This document shows positions 17,029 to 24,667 of a stretch of 64,000 nt of DNA, piece by piece. Source of the DNA: Chitinophagaceae bacterium. GTDB taxonomy: Bacteria > Bacteroidota > Bacteroidia > Chitinophagales > Chitinophagaceae. The notes under the pieces are model-generated. The model was not told the origin of the DNA and ran no database searches. It saw only the letters and a list, made by a program, of their open reading frames with translations. The stretch covers positions 434,001-498,000 of the forward strand of contig JAMLGU010000002.1 in the NCBI GenBank assembly GCA_023957575.1, written 5' to 3'. Position 1 is the stretch's first letter. Every line of letters starts with the position of its first letter. Both the position numbers and the translations under genes were made by a program.

Positions 17029-17100
17029 GAGATTGAGGCTGAGGTTGAGGTTGAGGTTAAGGTTGAGGTTGAGGTTAAGATTGAGGTTGAGGTTGGGATT
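17029..17100. repeat. Degenerate hexanucleotide tandem repeat, 12 units
   Basis: Twelve consecutive 6-bp units of GAGGTT type: GAGATT, GAGGCT, GAGGTT x3, AAGGTT, GAGGTT x2, AAGATT, GAGGTT x2, GGGATT. It fills most of the 117 bp between rlmH and the rhomboid gene, 25 bp before the rhomboid ATG. A five-unit copy occurs at 61914-61943. Confidence 0.9.
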
Positions 17101-17121
17101 GTTTGAAAGGAAATTTTTAAA

Positions 17122-17595
17122 TTATTGATGGTGGTATTTTTCGTTTCTCAGAATGGTACAGGCGCGGTACACCTGCTCGGCCAGTATAAGGCGTACCAAT
17201 TGATGTGGAAATACCAATTTGGATAAACTCCATTGAAAATCGGCTCTTTTTAAGACAGATTCGTCAAGGCCGAATGCGCCACCAATCAAAAATACCAATC
17301 GTTTTAAACCCGAATTGGCACGCGTTTGTAGCATCTGGGCCAGTTCTTCGGAGGAAATCAGTTTCCCTCTCTCTTCAAGTACTACCAGATAATCCTCTTT
17401 TTGGATTTTACTTAAAATAATTTCACCTTCCTTTTTTTTTAAGTCAGTTTCAGACAATGTTGCTGCATCTTTCAGGTTGGGAATAATTTGCCACTCCAGT
17501 TTGAAATAATTATTAATCCTTTTTGAAAAATCTTCCACTCCAGATTTTACATAACCTTCATGTGCCTTGCCAACCGACATAAACAATATCTTCAT
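17122..17595 (-). CDS. rlmH: 23S rRNA (pseudouridine1915-N3)-methyltransferase RlmH
   Basis: A 157-residue SPOUT-fold methyltransferase that methylates pseudouridine 1915 in helix 69 of 23S rRNA using S-adenosylmethionine. The trefoil-knot SAM site is in FLIGGAFGLDESVLKRAD (GGxxG, about residues 104-121), and the C-terminal segment LSKLVFPHQLVRLILAEQVYRA and ending EKYHH are characteristic of the family. Length and ends match well. It is the likely first gene of a unit with the rhomboid gene downstream. Confidence 0.96.
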   Translation of the reverse strand: MKILFMSVGKAHEGYVKSGVEDFSKRINNYFKLEWQIIPNLKDAATLSETDLKKKEGEIILSKIQKEDYLVVLEERGKLISSEELAQMLQTRANSGLKRLVFLIGGAFGLDESVLKRADFQWSLSKLVFPHQLVRLILAEQVYRACTILRNEKYHHQ

Positions 17596-17645
17596 GTTAT
17601 TTTTTATTGTAAAACTACCGGAAACGAATAAATTTAAAACTAGTT

Positions 17646-17676
17646 TTGTTTAATTTATTGAAATCAATTAATTTTG
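17646..17676 (+). promoter_or_regulatory. Promoter of tRNA-Arg
   Basis: TTG (17646-17648), 20-bp spacer, TAATTTTG (17669-17676) matches the Bacteroidota consensus. Predicted transcription start near 17683, so the primary transcript would include the tRNA-like remnant at 17694-17756 before the real tRNA. Confidence 0.6.
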
Positions 17677-17693
17677 CCGTCCTTTAAAAGATA

Positions 17694-17756
17694 GTAGCTC
17701 AATTTCCCGCCCGGATGAACGGGAATAGAGCATTTGACTATGGATCAAAAGGTTTT
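17694..17756 (+). pseudogene. Degenerate copy of the tRNA-Arg D-arm and anticodon arm
   Basis: GTAGCTCAATT is followed by ~18 foreign bases (a small CCCG/CGGG hairpin) and then AATAGAGCATTTGACTATGG and ATCAAAAGGTTTT, which match the functional tRNA-Arg 84 bp downstream except for one base in the anticodon loop (ATG instead of ACG). The acceptor and T arms are missing, so it cannot be a tRNA. It may be a scar of an earlier integration or a partial duplication. Confidence 0.65.
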
Positions 17757-17777
17757 GAAGGAAGAAAAAAATATTAT

Positions 17778-17851
17778 GGCCCCGTAGCTCAATTGAATAG
17801 AGCATTTGACTACGGATCAAAAGGTTTTAGGTTTGAATCCTAACGGGGTCA
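17778..17851 (+). tRNA. tRNA-Arg(ACG), integration target
   Basis: A 74-nt tRNA. GGCCCCG pairs with CGGGGTC (one G-T), discriminator A; the anticodon stem TTGA/TCAA holds the loop CTACGGA with anticodon ACG; the T-arm AGGTTTGAATCCT is intact. The 3' half from 17807 onward is repeated exactly at 27688-27733, so the element restored a complete tRNA when it integrated. Confidence 0.95.
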
Positions 17852-17852
17852 C
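17807..17852 (+). repeat. attL core of the integrated element
   Basis: A 46-bp sequence, starting at the anticodon stem of tRNA-Arg and ending one base past its 3' end, that is identical to 27688-27733. The two copies bound the element in direct orientation. Confidence 0.95.
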
Positions 17853-17862
17853 TCTGATAATC

Positions 17863-17893
17863 AAGCAGTTACAATAAAGTAGCTGCTTTTTTT
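17863..17893 (+). terminator. Terminator downstream of tRNA-Arg, supplied by the element
   Basis: AAGCAGTTAC and GTAGCTGCTT (one T-G pair) form a 10-bp stem with a 6-nt loop, then T-rich DNA. It lies inside the element, 11 bp past attL, so it replaces the chromosomal terminator that now lies beyond attR. Confidence 0.85.
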
Positions 17894-17900
17894 ATTATAC

Positions 17901-17921
17901 ACTTGCAAACAAATTGCAAAC
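17901..17921 (+). repeat. Arm-type integrase site, left
   Basis: ACTTGCAAAC followed by AAATTGCAAAC contains TTGCAAAC twice with 11-bp period. The same 21 bp, with one mismatch and in the same orientation, occurs at 27538-27558. Such paired sites inside both ends are typical binding sites for the N-terminal domain of tyrosine recombinases. Confidence 0.7.
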
Positions 17922-18020
17922 CGATGCCTATTTAGATGCTTTTTCTGCCTGTTTTCGCGCCTGTGTAAACGCTTGGTCGGTTGTGTGGTAACTGCTCCTA
18001 TTTCCACACTAAAAATTCAT

Positions 18021-18197
18021 CTAATTAAACGGTATTTCTACTGTACCGCCTTTTGCTTCCATTTCTCTTATTTGTTTCAATACTTTTCTTTCGTGGTCAT
18101 CCTGTGGTTCTCTTTTGCCAAGACTTAGGTACAGGTAAACGATATTGGGATCGTCGTACTCATTCCGTGGTAGATTGTATTCGTTAGGCTGTTTCAT
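18021..18197 (-). CDS. Small unknown protein of the element, 58 residues
   Basis: An ORF of 58 codons from ATG at 18197 to TAG at 18021: begins MKQPNEYNLPRNEYDDPN, continues with IVYLYLSLGK and a charged helix (DDHERKVLKQIREMEAKGG), ends VEIPFN. It is the gene closest to attL, on the same strand as the others but separated from TerL by a terminator. Composition and reading frame look coding; no family is recognised. Confidence 0.5.
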   Translation of the reverse strand: MKQPNEYNLPRNEYDDPNIVYLYLSLGKREPQDDHERKVLKQIREMEAKGGTVEIPFN

Positions 18198-18229
18198 ATT
18201 GGTTCTAAAGTTAAAAAATTAAGTTCAAT

Positions 18230-18255
18230 AAAAAACCCTACCTGAAAAGATAGGG
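18230..18255 (-). terminator. Terminator after the terminase genes
   Basis: On the minus strand CCCTATC and GGTAGGG (one T-G) form a 7-bp stem around a 6-nt loop, followed by TTTTTT. It lies 40 bp past the TerL stop, so it ends the long element transcript. Confidence 0.82.
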
Positions 18256-18294
18256 AGTTGCTCAAAAGTGAGCTATTAATTAACCGCAATTTTT

Positions 18295-19740
18295 TTATGC
18301 GAACCGTCCTAATATGTTATAAAGGTTTTGAACCTGTTCCGTTAACAGTTCTTCTCTTACAACCTCTGTCAGGCAGTCCACCGCTTCATCATGTTTACCT
18401 TTGGGGAACATACAAACCTCATTTAAAAATGTTTCATTCCAGTTACCACGAATTAAACGCACCCTGCCTGCTTCGCATTTGCTTAAAATCTCGGTTGCCC
18501 GTGTTACCTTATCCTTTACAGGGTTAGGGCTTGCAATAATATTCAGGTTAGTTTCGTTTTTCAATTGCTGGATAAGAGGCAAACCGCTTGCTTTTGGCTC
18601 AATTCTTATTTTTGACTTGTGGGAGTATCCCATTTCAGCCGTGTATGTTTTTATGAATGCCACCAGTTCGGGAAATTCCAGCCGTTTACTTACCCATCCT
18701 GTAATATAAACATATTCGCCTTTTCTGAAATACGATAATACGCCTGTGGGGTCATTTTCTGTTTTGGCTGTGAAAGCGGTATCTAATTGAAAATTTATCG
18801 TTGCGCCTTCCTTTGGCACGTTGTCCATTATCTCGAACCAATCCCGTTTAAACAAGCCACCGGATAAGTCAACGGGTGTTTGTTGATATTGCCCGGCATA
18901 GGCATAGCTCCCTAAATTCGCCTTTGCGTTATCCAATACGTCCCTGTCCAGCCTTTTAATATCCATTAATCCATCAATATAAAAATCTTTCAGGCTTTCA
19001 GGGTAAACATCTTCCGATAACTCGGCGGGCAGGCATATTCTTTTTATTCTTAGGTTTTTGGACAGTAAATATCCTGTGGGGTCGTCCTCATGCAGTCGCT
19101 GCATTACGATTATTGTCGGGGTAACTTTTTTGTCCGTTTTACGGCTGCTTAATGTTTCGGTTATCCATTTGTTAGCCGTCTGCCTTTCTGCTTCTGATGT
19201 CGCTTGTAATGCGTTAAGTGGATCATCTATAATTATTTGTGAGGCATGAACTCCAGTAACACTTGAACCCGTAGAAACGGTGTAACGTTCGCCGAAATGC
19301 GCGTTTTCAAGTTTTGTTTTAGCTTCACTCACCACTCCAACGAAAGGGAATAGCTCCCGATATAAATCTGAAATGAATACTTTTCTGCTCTTATCTGCCA
19401 AATCTTCGGCAATAGTAGCTGAATAACTGCCACAAATAAACCTTTGGGACGGGTCAATGATCCAGCACCAAAGAGGGTAAAGAATTGAAATAATACTGCT
19501 TTTGCTTGAACCTGGGGGGACGTTCAAAATAAAATAATCAAACTCACACGGCTTTCTTTCTTTAACTGCCTCACCTACTTGTTGCAGCTCTTTACAAATA
19601 TGCTCAATGTGCCAGTTCCATATTGGCGGCTCGGCTACAAATGAGTGCCAAAAGGTTTTTACAAAGGTGAAAAAATCCTGTTTGCACCCTTGCGCCAGTA
19701 AAGCGTTAAAATGATTATTGCTGATTGAATTTGTCATCAA
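18295..19740 (-). CDS. Phage terminase large subunit
   Basis: A 481-residue DNA-packaging motor. The N-terminal ATPase has a Walker A-like LNVPPGSSKSS (about residues 71-80) and Walker B IIIDDP (about 170-175). The C-terminal RNase H-like nuclease has its first aspartate in FQLDTAF (about 317) and a late one in DEAVDCL (about 453). LGSYAYAGQYQQTPVDLSGG is typical of the TIGR01630-like terminase C-terminal domain. Full length, all key residues present, so it should be active. It overlaps the TerS gene by 26 bp. It would need a portal and procapsid from elsewhere, since none is encoded in the element. Confidence 0.93.
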   Translation of the reverse strand: MMTNSISNNHFNALLAQGCKQDFFTFVKTFWHSFVAEPPIWNWHIEHICKELQQVGEAVKERKPCEFDYFILNVPPGSSKSSIISILYPLWCWIIDPSQRFICGSYSATIAEDLADKSRKVFISDLYRELFPFVGVVSEAKTKLENAHFGERYTVSTGSSVTGVHASQIIIDDPLNALQATSEAERQTANKWITETLSSRKTDKKVTPTIIVMQRLHEDDPTGYLLSKNLRIKRICLPAELSEDVYPESLKDFYIDGLMDIKRLDRDVLDNAKANLGSYAYAGQYQQTPVDLSGGLFKRDWFEIMDNVPKEGATINFQLDTAFTAKTENDPTGVLSYFRKGEYVYITGWVSKRLEFPELVAFIKTYTAEMGYSHKSKIRIEPKASGLPLIQQLKNETNLNIIASPNPVKDKVTRATEILSKCEAGRVRLIRGNWNETFLNEVCMFPKGKHDEAVDCLTEVVREELLTEQVQNLYNILGRFA

Positions 19741-20188
19741 TTATTCCCTTCAGGGCTTCAAGTTGTTCAGGGTTCAGGTCAGTAACGGTGGAAGGTGTTT
19801 CAATTGTGTTTTTTGTTTCCACGACTTTAGGGATGCGAAGGTAGGCACTCGTTAAGTTAGGATTGTACACGTGAGCCAACGCACCGGATAATAAACCAGC
19901 TTTGTTTTCGGATTTTATGCGCTGCATCACTTCCACAAAATCATTATAAAAATTATTTGTGTTCGCCATGTAGTCGCCAATATGGCTAATGATATTCCTT
20001 TCGGATAGCCAGCCTTCAAAACCTGCCACCGTTACAGGTCGCTGTTGTTTCATTACAACTTCTACCACGCCCTCACGGCTTGTTTTAAAGTCGTTCTTTG
20101 TGTACGGGTTGTCTGCGCACCACTGCTTAAACTCCTGCCAAAGTGAGTACATTTTTTCAGGCGTTTCAATTTTTTTTGGATAGCTCAT
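19715..20188 (-). CDS. Terminase small subunit-like DNA-packaging protein
   Basis: A 157-residue protein directly before TerL and overlapping it. The N-terminal half (TPEKMYSLWQEFKQWCADNP, then RPVTVAGFEGWLSERNI) resembles P22 gp3-type small terminases, with a helix-turn-helix-like segment, followed by a helical core containing ALAHVYNPNLTSAYLRIPK and a Pro/Thr linker with a C-terminal helix (NPEQLEALKGIIDDKFNQQ) likely to contact TerL. Its role is to recognise the packaging site and recruit TerL. Assignment rests on length, position and these features; a search would confirm it. Confidence 0.75.
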   Translation of the reverse strand: MSYPKKIETPEKMYSLWQEFKQWCADNPYTKNDFKTSREGVVEVVMKQQRPVTVAGFEGWLSERNIISHIGDYMANTNNFYNDFVEVMQRIKSENKAGLLSGALAHVYNPNLTSAYLRIPKVVETKNTIETPSTVTDLNPEQLEALKGIIDDKFNQQ

Positions 20189-20600
20189 AGTGTTTTAAAT
20201 TTATCTGTGAAATAATTTCCTCGCATTCTCTTTTGAAGCCGTCAATTTTGAAATACGTGTTTGCGGTATCAAAGAGCAATGTGATATTAGGTAAATAGTA
20301 TTTGCACACTTCCGCACATTTTGTATTTACGCCAAAATGCAGCTCATTTGTTGGCGGCTCAAACCTGCTGAATAAAAGAATAACGCACCCAGCGAAAGTT
20401 TTTAATCGCTCATACCTGCCCTCTTTGCCGTGTTCCCAGCCTGGGTCGCAAATCTTATAAATGTGGTCTATTAGCTCCAGCCTGTATTTTAGAGGTCGGT
20501 AGTCGCCTAATATCCGGGTGAATATTTCAGGGTACTTTGCGCGGAGTGTAGAGTAAACCAGTTGCGCCGATGGCCTGGTATGTGTGATGTAATTGCTCAT
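20166..20600 (-). CDS. Unknown element protein, 144 residues
   Basis: A protein I do not recognise. It is mixed alpha/beta without signal or membrane segments; it contains several histidines and cysteines (KICDPGWEHG, FAGCVILLF, NTKCAEVCKYY, KRECEEII). It overlaps the small-terminase gene by 23 bp and the next upstream gene by 4 bp (ATGA), so it is translated as part of the packaging/replication transcript. Position between replication and packaging genes is the only hint of role. Confidence 0.6.
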   Translation of the reverse strand: MSNYITHTRPSAQLVYSTLRAKYPEIFTRILGDYRPLKYRLELIDHIYKICDPGWEHGKEGRYERLKTFAGCVILLFSRFEPPTNELHFGVNTKCAEVCKYYLPNITLLFDTANTYFKIDGFKRECEEIISQINLKHYELSKKN

Positions 20601-21199
20601 GAATGGTTTTTTGTTATGGTATCAAAATCCCAATCAACTTTTTGGATATTGCCTTCGATGAAATTAATACTGAAAACTTTTGTAATATCTTTGTAGCGCG
20701 CCGGGCATTGGTTAAAAAACTTTTCAGCAGCTTGGTAAAATTCTGCGTGTGCCTGCCTTAGCTTTTCGCCTGCCTCTGTCCTTACATAAACTGAAAATTG
20801 CTCCGTTACTTCGCTTTCATAATCCGGGCGGATTTGCAATTTATTGTCCACTACTTCCAGCCCGTTTAGTACCGTTACATAAGTGCTGCGTTTGTAGGAA
20901 AAATCGTTGTAGAGTTTATAAAAATCTTCCCTCGCTTGCATCAATGCCGCTTCTCGAATGCTTTTAATTCTGATGCCTGTCTTTTGCAAATCACTTTCAA
21001 TTTTTTCTTTAATCGCTTGCTCGGTATCGTTGCAGGTGTTTAAGTGTAAAAGCTCATAACATATTTGCGGAGTTATTTCTATTTCGCAAAGCGCGGCAAC
21101 TTCATCAAAAAAATATGATAGCTGTTTAACTGCATTTTTTGCACGGCTAATAGTTTCGTTTATAAAAAGCTCGTTGCGCTTAATTAAAATTGGTTGCAT
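20597..21199 (-). CDS. Unknown element protein, 200 residues, helical
   Basis: A mostly helical protein without recognised domain. It contains a long central charged helix (DTEQAIKEKIESDLQKTGIR, then SIREAALMQAREDFYKLYND) and a C-terminal segment with QAHAEFYQAAEKFF. It ends in a 4-bp overlap with the downstream 144-residue gene and follows a 62-residue gene by 10 bp. It is far too small and too unlike HK97-fold proteins to be an obvious major capsid protein, but a scaffold- or capsid-modifying role cannot be excluded. Confidence 0.6.
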   Translation of the reverse strand: MQPILIKRNELFINETISRAKNAVKQLSYFFDEVAALCEIEITPQICYELLHLNTCNDTEQAIKEKIESDLQKTGIRIKSIREAALMQAREDFYKLYNDFSYKRSTYVTVLNGLEVVDNKLQIRPDYESEVTEQFSVYVRTEAGEKLRQAHAEFYQAAEKFFNQCPARYKDITKVFSINFIEGNIQKVDWDFDTITKNHS

Positions 21200-21209
21200 A
21201 ATTTTTTTT

Positions 21210-21398
21210 TTAAAAATTCATTTGGCGAACGATTTCCTCCACTTCTGCCTGTGTAGGTTGGGTTGGTTTATTTTCTTTTGCTTCGGCTTCTGCTTTTTCT
21301 GCCTGTGATATTCTTTCCTCTAAAATATCCAAAATGCTTTCTTTTGTGAGCCATTGCGCCGAGCTTCTTAGTTCCTGTACTAATGTTTTGCTTATCAT
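21210..21398 (-). CDS. Small unknown element protein, 62 residues
   Basis: ATG at 21398 is preferred to an upstream TTG (21416). The protein is acidic and helical, with a coiled-coil-like middle (EERISQAEKAEAEAKEN), a Pro/Thr/Gln hinge and a short C-terminal helix (EVEEIVRQMNF). It is 10 bp from the next gene. No family recognised; it could be an adaptor or regulator. Confidence 0.5.
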   Translation of the reverse strand: MISKTLVQELRSSAQWLTKESILDILEERISQAEKAEAEAKENKPTQPTQAEVEEIVRQMNF

Positions 21399-21510
21399 TT
21401 TAAAATGTTTCCTCAAAATTACCGCACCACTAAAAGTTTAAAAACTTATAAAAAATAACAATTTGAAATATTATGATTATGTCCGTCAATACTACATAAA
21501 ACAATAAAAG

Positions 21511-21711
21511 TTATTCGCCCGAAAACCCGCCGTTGTCAAGCCATTGCAGGAAACGGGCTTTCTGTTTTATTCGCTCATGGCTGCACCGGTAATAGTCCAT
21601 AAATAATAAAACTAATCTGCCTGCCCGGTAATGGTTAACCCTATCTGCCTGCCAGTAATTATAAAGCCGGGCGGCTCGCTTAATTTGTTCGTTTGTTGGT
21701 TTCCGTTTCAT
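21511..21711 (-). CDS. Small basic unknown element protein, 66 residues
   Basis: Starts in a 4-bp ATGA overlap with the stop of the primase-like gene, which supports translation. The protein is basic and helical (NEQIKRAARLYNYWQADR, then HERIKQKARFLQWL), with the look of a small nucleic-acid-binding protein. No family recognised. Confidence 0.55.
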   Translation of the reverse strand: MKRKPTNEQIKRAARLYNYWQADRVNHYRAGRLVLLFMDYYRCSHERIKQKARFLQWLDNGGFSGE

Positions 21712-22985
21712 GTTAATACATACATTTGATTAAATAATGTTGGTGCGTATTGCTCCAAAATATCGTCCGGCATTTCATTAAACCCTTTTGCCGCCATCTC
21801 TGCAAGTATCTTATCACCTTTGTCAAATTGTCGGCTAACCTTCGCCGCCTCCAGGTCACATGCCCAATTCACCAACCGCCAATAATCATTCTCCGGGTTG
21901 CGTTCGCAGGGCTGATCCCATTCGGGCGGATAGGCGTTTTCTGTTTCGGTTATTAGTGGTTTGAAATTCCAAACCTTTTCTTTTTGTTGTAGAAATGTGT
22001 CAATTAATTGACCGGTTTCCGGTTTCCTGTTTCCAAATTTTACTAAGGGTTTTTTGTATTCGCCTTTTTTGTCCCTGACATCTAAACCAGCGCACTTGCA
22101 TAAGTAGAAAAAACTATTTAATGTAGCTTGTTTTAAATTTGGCACACTTAGACTTTTAATCGCAGTGTCATATTTTGCCCTCGCCATCTGATAGTCATAT
22201 TTTGGTGATATGCTGCAAACATTTATGAAATAATCAAACCCACTTTCTCCAAACTCACGGGCAAACGCAAACGCTAAGTTCAGGTATTCGTCATAGGTCG
22301 GTACTATGGCTATATTTTTTTTATTTATCTCATTTATCAGCCTTTCAACTTTTGCCCTCGTTGGTTCGGTATTTAGCTCTTTGTATTCATTTGATGTTCC
22401 CGTACGCCCAATTTCTATCTTTTTTGGCAGGTCTTTAAAAATGGTTGCGTTATGATTAAAATACGCCTCCGGGTCATAGCTTACAAATCTTGCAGCCGCC
22501 ACGCTTTTTGGTTTTGCGTCTGCAATGAATGTTGTGCCAAACTCTTTAACAAATATTCCCTGAACTGCATCATAATATAAAGGGTGCGTTTCGGCTGTAG
22601 TATCATTTGGTATACGAACAATACAAAATAATCCTGTACCACTTATTGACTTCCCCACATAGGCAACATATTCTTTTTTTGATATTAGCTTTTTTAGTGT
22701 TTCCAAATCTTTGACCCCGTCAAGATCAATGCAAACAAAACCTGAATGAGCTCGTAAATTGTTTGCGCTTCGGTAAGAAAAACGACCGCCTACTGTTATC
22801 ACCGGAACATTAGCAGCCTTCCAATCGTTGCGTTTATTCTTTGGGATAGTCCGGCATTGCTCCGATAATTGCCTGTTTTCGTCCGATAGTAGGCAATCCA
22901 GTAAATTTGCATCTTTTATTAGTTCAGGCTTGTAAACCTTTGGATTTAAAGATATTAGCACATTTAAAACACTTTTTATTTTCAT
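21708..22985 (-). CDS. Primase-like replication protein (BT4734-like/VirE N-terminal type)
   Basis: A 425-residue protein. Residues ~20-180 resemble the BT4734-like N-terminal domain of Bacteroidota mobile-element primases: IPKNKRNDWKAANVPVIT, HSGFVCIDLDGVKDLE with two close aspartates (about 85 and 87), and SISGTGLFCIVRI. Residues ~205-300 resemble a PriCT-type helical domain (YDEYLNLAFAFAREFGESG). The C-terminal ~100 residues are unlike known domains. With the helicase encoded next to it, it probably makes primers for replication of the excised element. A 12-A tract runs into the start codon on the coding strand. Confidence 0.75.
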   Translation of the reverse strand: MKIKSVLNVLISLNPKVYKPELIKDANLLDCLLSDENRQLSEQCRTIPKNKRNDWKAANVPVITVGGRFSYRSANNLRAHSGFVCIDLDGVKDLETLKKLISKKEYVAYVGKSISGTGLFCIVRIPNDTTAETHPLYYDAVQGIFVKEFGTTFIADAKPKSVAAARFVSYDPEAYFNHNATIFKDLPKKIEIGRTGTSNEYKELNTEPTRAKVERLINEINKKNIAIVPTYDEYLNLAFAFAREFGESGFDYFINVCSISPKYDYQMARAKYDTAIKSLSVPNLKQATLNSFFYLCKCAGLDVRDKKGEYKKPLVKFGNRKPETGQLIDTFLQQKEKVWNFKPLITETENAYPPEWDQPCERNPENDYWRLVNWACDLEAAKVSRQFDKGDKILAEMAAKGFNEMPDDILEQYAPTLFNQMYVLT

Positions 22986-23030
22986 TTTTTTTTTTTAACA
23001 GTACACAAGTCGCTTTAAAATCTTCTATTT

Positions 23031-23061
23031 GGGGGGGGGGTATGTTTTGGGGGGCTGGGGG
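23031..23061. repeat. G-rich tract, G10-N8-G6-CT-G5
   Basis: Three G runs (23031-23040, 23049-23054, 23057-23061) lie in the 96-bp gap between helicase stop and primase-like start. The G10 run can supply two G-triplets, so the stretch can form a G-quadruplex on the plus strand. Homopolymers of this length are also prone to slippage. Confidence 0.75.
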
Positions 23062-23081
23062 ATAAGGTAGAAAAAAAGAGG

Positions 23082-24659
23082 CTAAGCGACTGCCAAACTA
23101 AAAACCGTCTCCCCGTTACTTCGCTTATTTGTTAATTTCATTCCCTTTATTGAAGCGTAAGTTTTCAAATTTTTGGTAAAACTTCGTTGTGAAAACTCGC
23201 TTCCTTCACCGTAATATATTTCTTTAAACTCCTTAAAAAACTCACCTATTTTATAAACTCTCCCCTTTTCAAAAGCTTTATCGCTTACCCATTCGGCGAA
23301 GTCGCTGCCACATCGTTGGATTATTTTGTTTTGGTCGACATTCAATCTTTCGTAACTCATTAACCCGTTCCTTAAATAGAGCTGAGTTGCATAAACCATA
23401 AGAGAGAAAAATATATTCCAGTCCTTTTCATCCCAGACATCATCTTTAAATAATAAACCGTGTTCAGCTTCAACGGGGTTTAACACGCCTTTTTTTAGTT
23501 GGCTCGAATAATAGTCCGAAAACTCAATAACAAATTGCCTGCGGGCATCGCTTGTACCATTGCCGCCTAAAATGCTGTTACAAGTGAACAACATTTTAGG
23601 GCTGTCTTCCGGAGAAAGTTTTATTTGCTTTTCGTTTTTCTTTTCAATTGTCCAGCCGTTGGTCAGGCATGAGAAAAACGATTCAAACGGATAGTTAGCT
23701 TTCAAATCTTCTATTGCAACAATTTGGGTGCTTTCATTAACCTTTTGATATTTGAAGCGGTCGTTTTCCTGAATAAATTTACCGTCAATTATTACCGTCT
23801 CTCTCATTTTCTCAATCGCTTGCAAATAAATTCCTTTCCCTGTCCCACCTTCGGGGTTCTGCAAGTCTGTTAATGTTTCATCGTACAAGATAATTCCACG
23901 CCCCAGACTGCTATGATTATAATAATGAAGCAAATATCCTATTGAGCTAAGAATAGCGTTTAAACGGGCTGTATTGCGCCCAGAAACGTTGTTTAAGAAT
24001 TTCAAATATTGGCAATTATCTATTGTTGGCTCAATATAATCAAAACCCTTTTCTTTTATATGAGATTTCCAGACCGCAACATTTTTTAGGGTGCTATAAT
24101 CCTGTAGAATGATTTTATCTTTTGTTACGGTTAAAACTCCGTTGGCAAACAAAAAATAAGATTCATTTTTATTGTCCCGGAGTAGTGGAGTATCAAATGA
24201 TCTCAAAAGTTCCGCAAATCCGGAATTAAAAATTTGTGTGTATTGCCGGGCAAACAGATCCATTATTGCCCCGTGTTCAATTTCTGCTTTTGCGCCGTTA
24301 TGTTCAATAGTTAACGTTTCAGTATATGACAGTAGAAGGCCATGCACCCGGCTTTTCATTTGTTCCACCGTAACGGGCTGCATTATGGCTTTTTCCACGT
24401 GTATAAACTCGTAATCGTTTGAGCCTTTTTTATATCGTTTCCGAAACCCCATTAATGTTAATAGTTTGACGAATGCAGGCAGGTAAAACCCTTTTAATGT
24501 TATTCGTCCACTTTTAAAATCAATCTCAAATCTTAAAAAGCCGGATGCGAATTGGCTTGCGTTAATTGCCGTGGATTGGTTAATTAATTCCAGCAATATA
24601 TTTGTATCTTTGCCGTGCTGGTTTATCTCATTAACGGCGTGTGTATGTGGTGTACTCAT
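23082..24659 (-). CDS. Superfamily 3-type replicative helicase (D5-like ATPase)
   Basis: A 525-residue protein. An N-terminal ~200-residue region without clear motif is followed by an ATPase core: Walker A PEGGTGKGIY (about residues 264-273), Walker B QIVAIEDLKANY (about 311-322) and a sensor-like asparagine in KMLFTCNSIL (about 352-361), as in phage and plasmid D5/SF3 helicases. A winged-helix-like end (FKEFKEIYYGEGSEFSQRSF) follows. It should unwind DNA for replication of the element. It lies 8 bp after the HTH gene and before the primase-like gene. Confidence 0.82.
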   Translation of the reverse strand: MSTPHTHAVNEINQHGKDTNILLELINQSTAINASQFASGFLRFEIDFKSGRITLKGFYLPAFVKLLTLMGFRKRYKKGSNDYEFIHVEKAIMQPVTVEQMKSRVHGLLLSYTETLTIEHNGAKAEIEHGAIMDLFARQYTQIFNSGFAELLRSFDTPLLRDNKNESYFLFANGVLTVTKDKIILQDYSTLKNVAVWKSHIKEKGFDYIEPTIDNCQYLKFLNNVSGRNTARLNAILSSIGYLLHYYNHSSLGRGIILYDETLTDLQNPEGGTGKGIYLQAIEKMRETVIIDGKFIQENDRFKYQKVNESTQIVAIEDLKANYPFESFFSCLTNGWTIEKKNEKQIKLSPEDSPKMLFTCNSILGGNGTSDARRQFVIEFSDYYSSQLKKGVLNPVEAEHGLLFKDDVWDEKDWNIFFSLMVYATQLYLRNGLMSYERLNVDQNKIIQRCGSDFAEWVSDKAFEKGRVYKIGEFFKEFKEIYYGEGSEFSQRSFTKNLKTYASIKGMKLTNKRSNGETVFSLAVA

Positions 24660-24667
24660 GCCGTTTA

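Noticed and set aside
17029..17100. Hexamer array as CRISPR or coding repeat
   Set aside because: The period is 6 bp without spacers, and it lies between two complete genes with no open gene around it.
17694..17756. Second functional tRNA-Arg
   Set aside because: Acceptor and T arms are missing and the D-loop is interrupted by an 18-nt insert.
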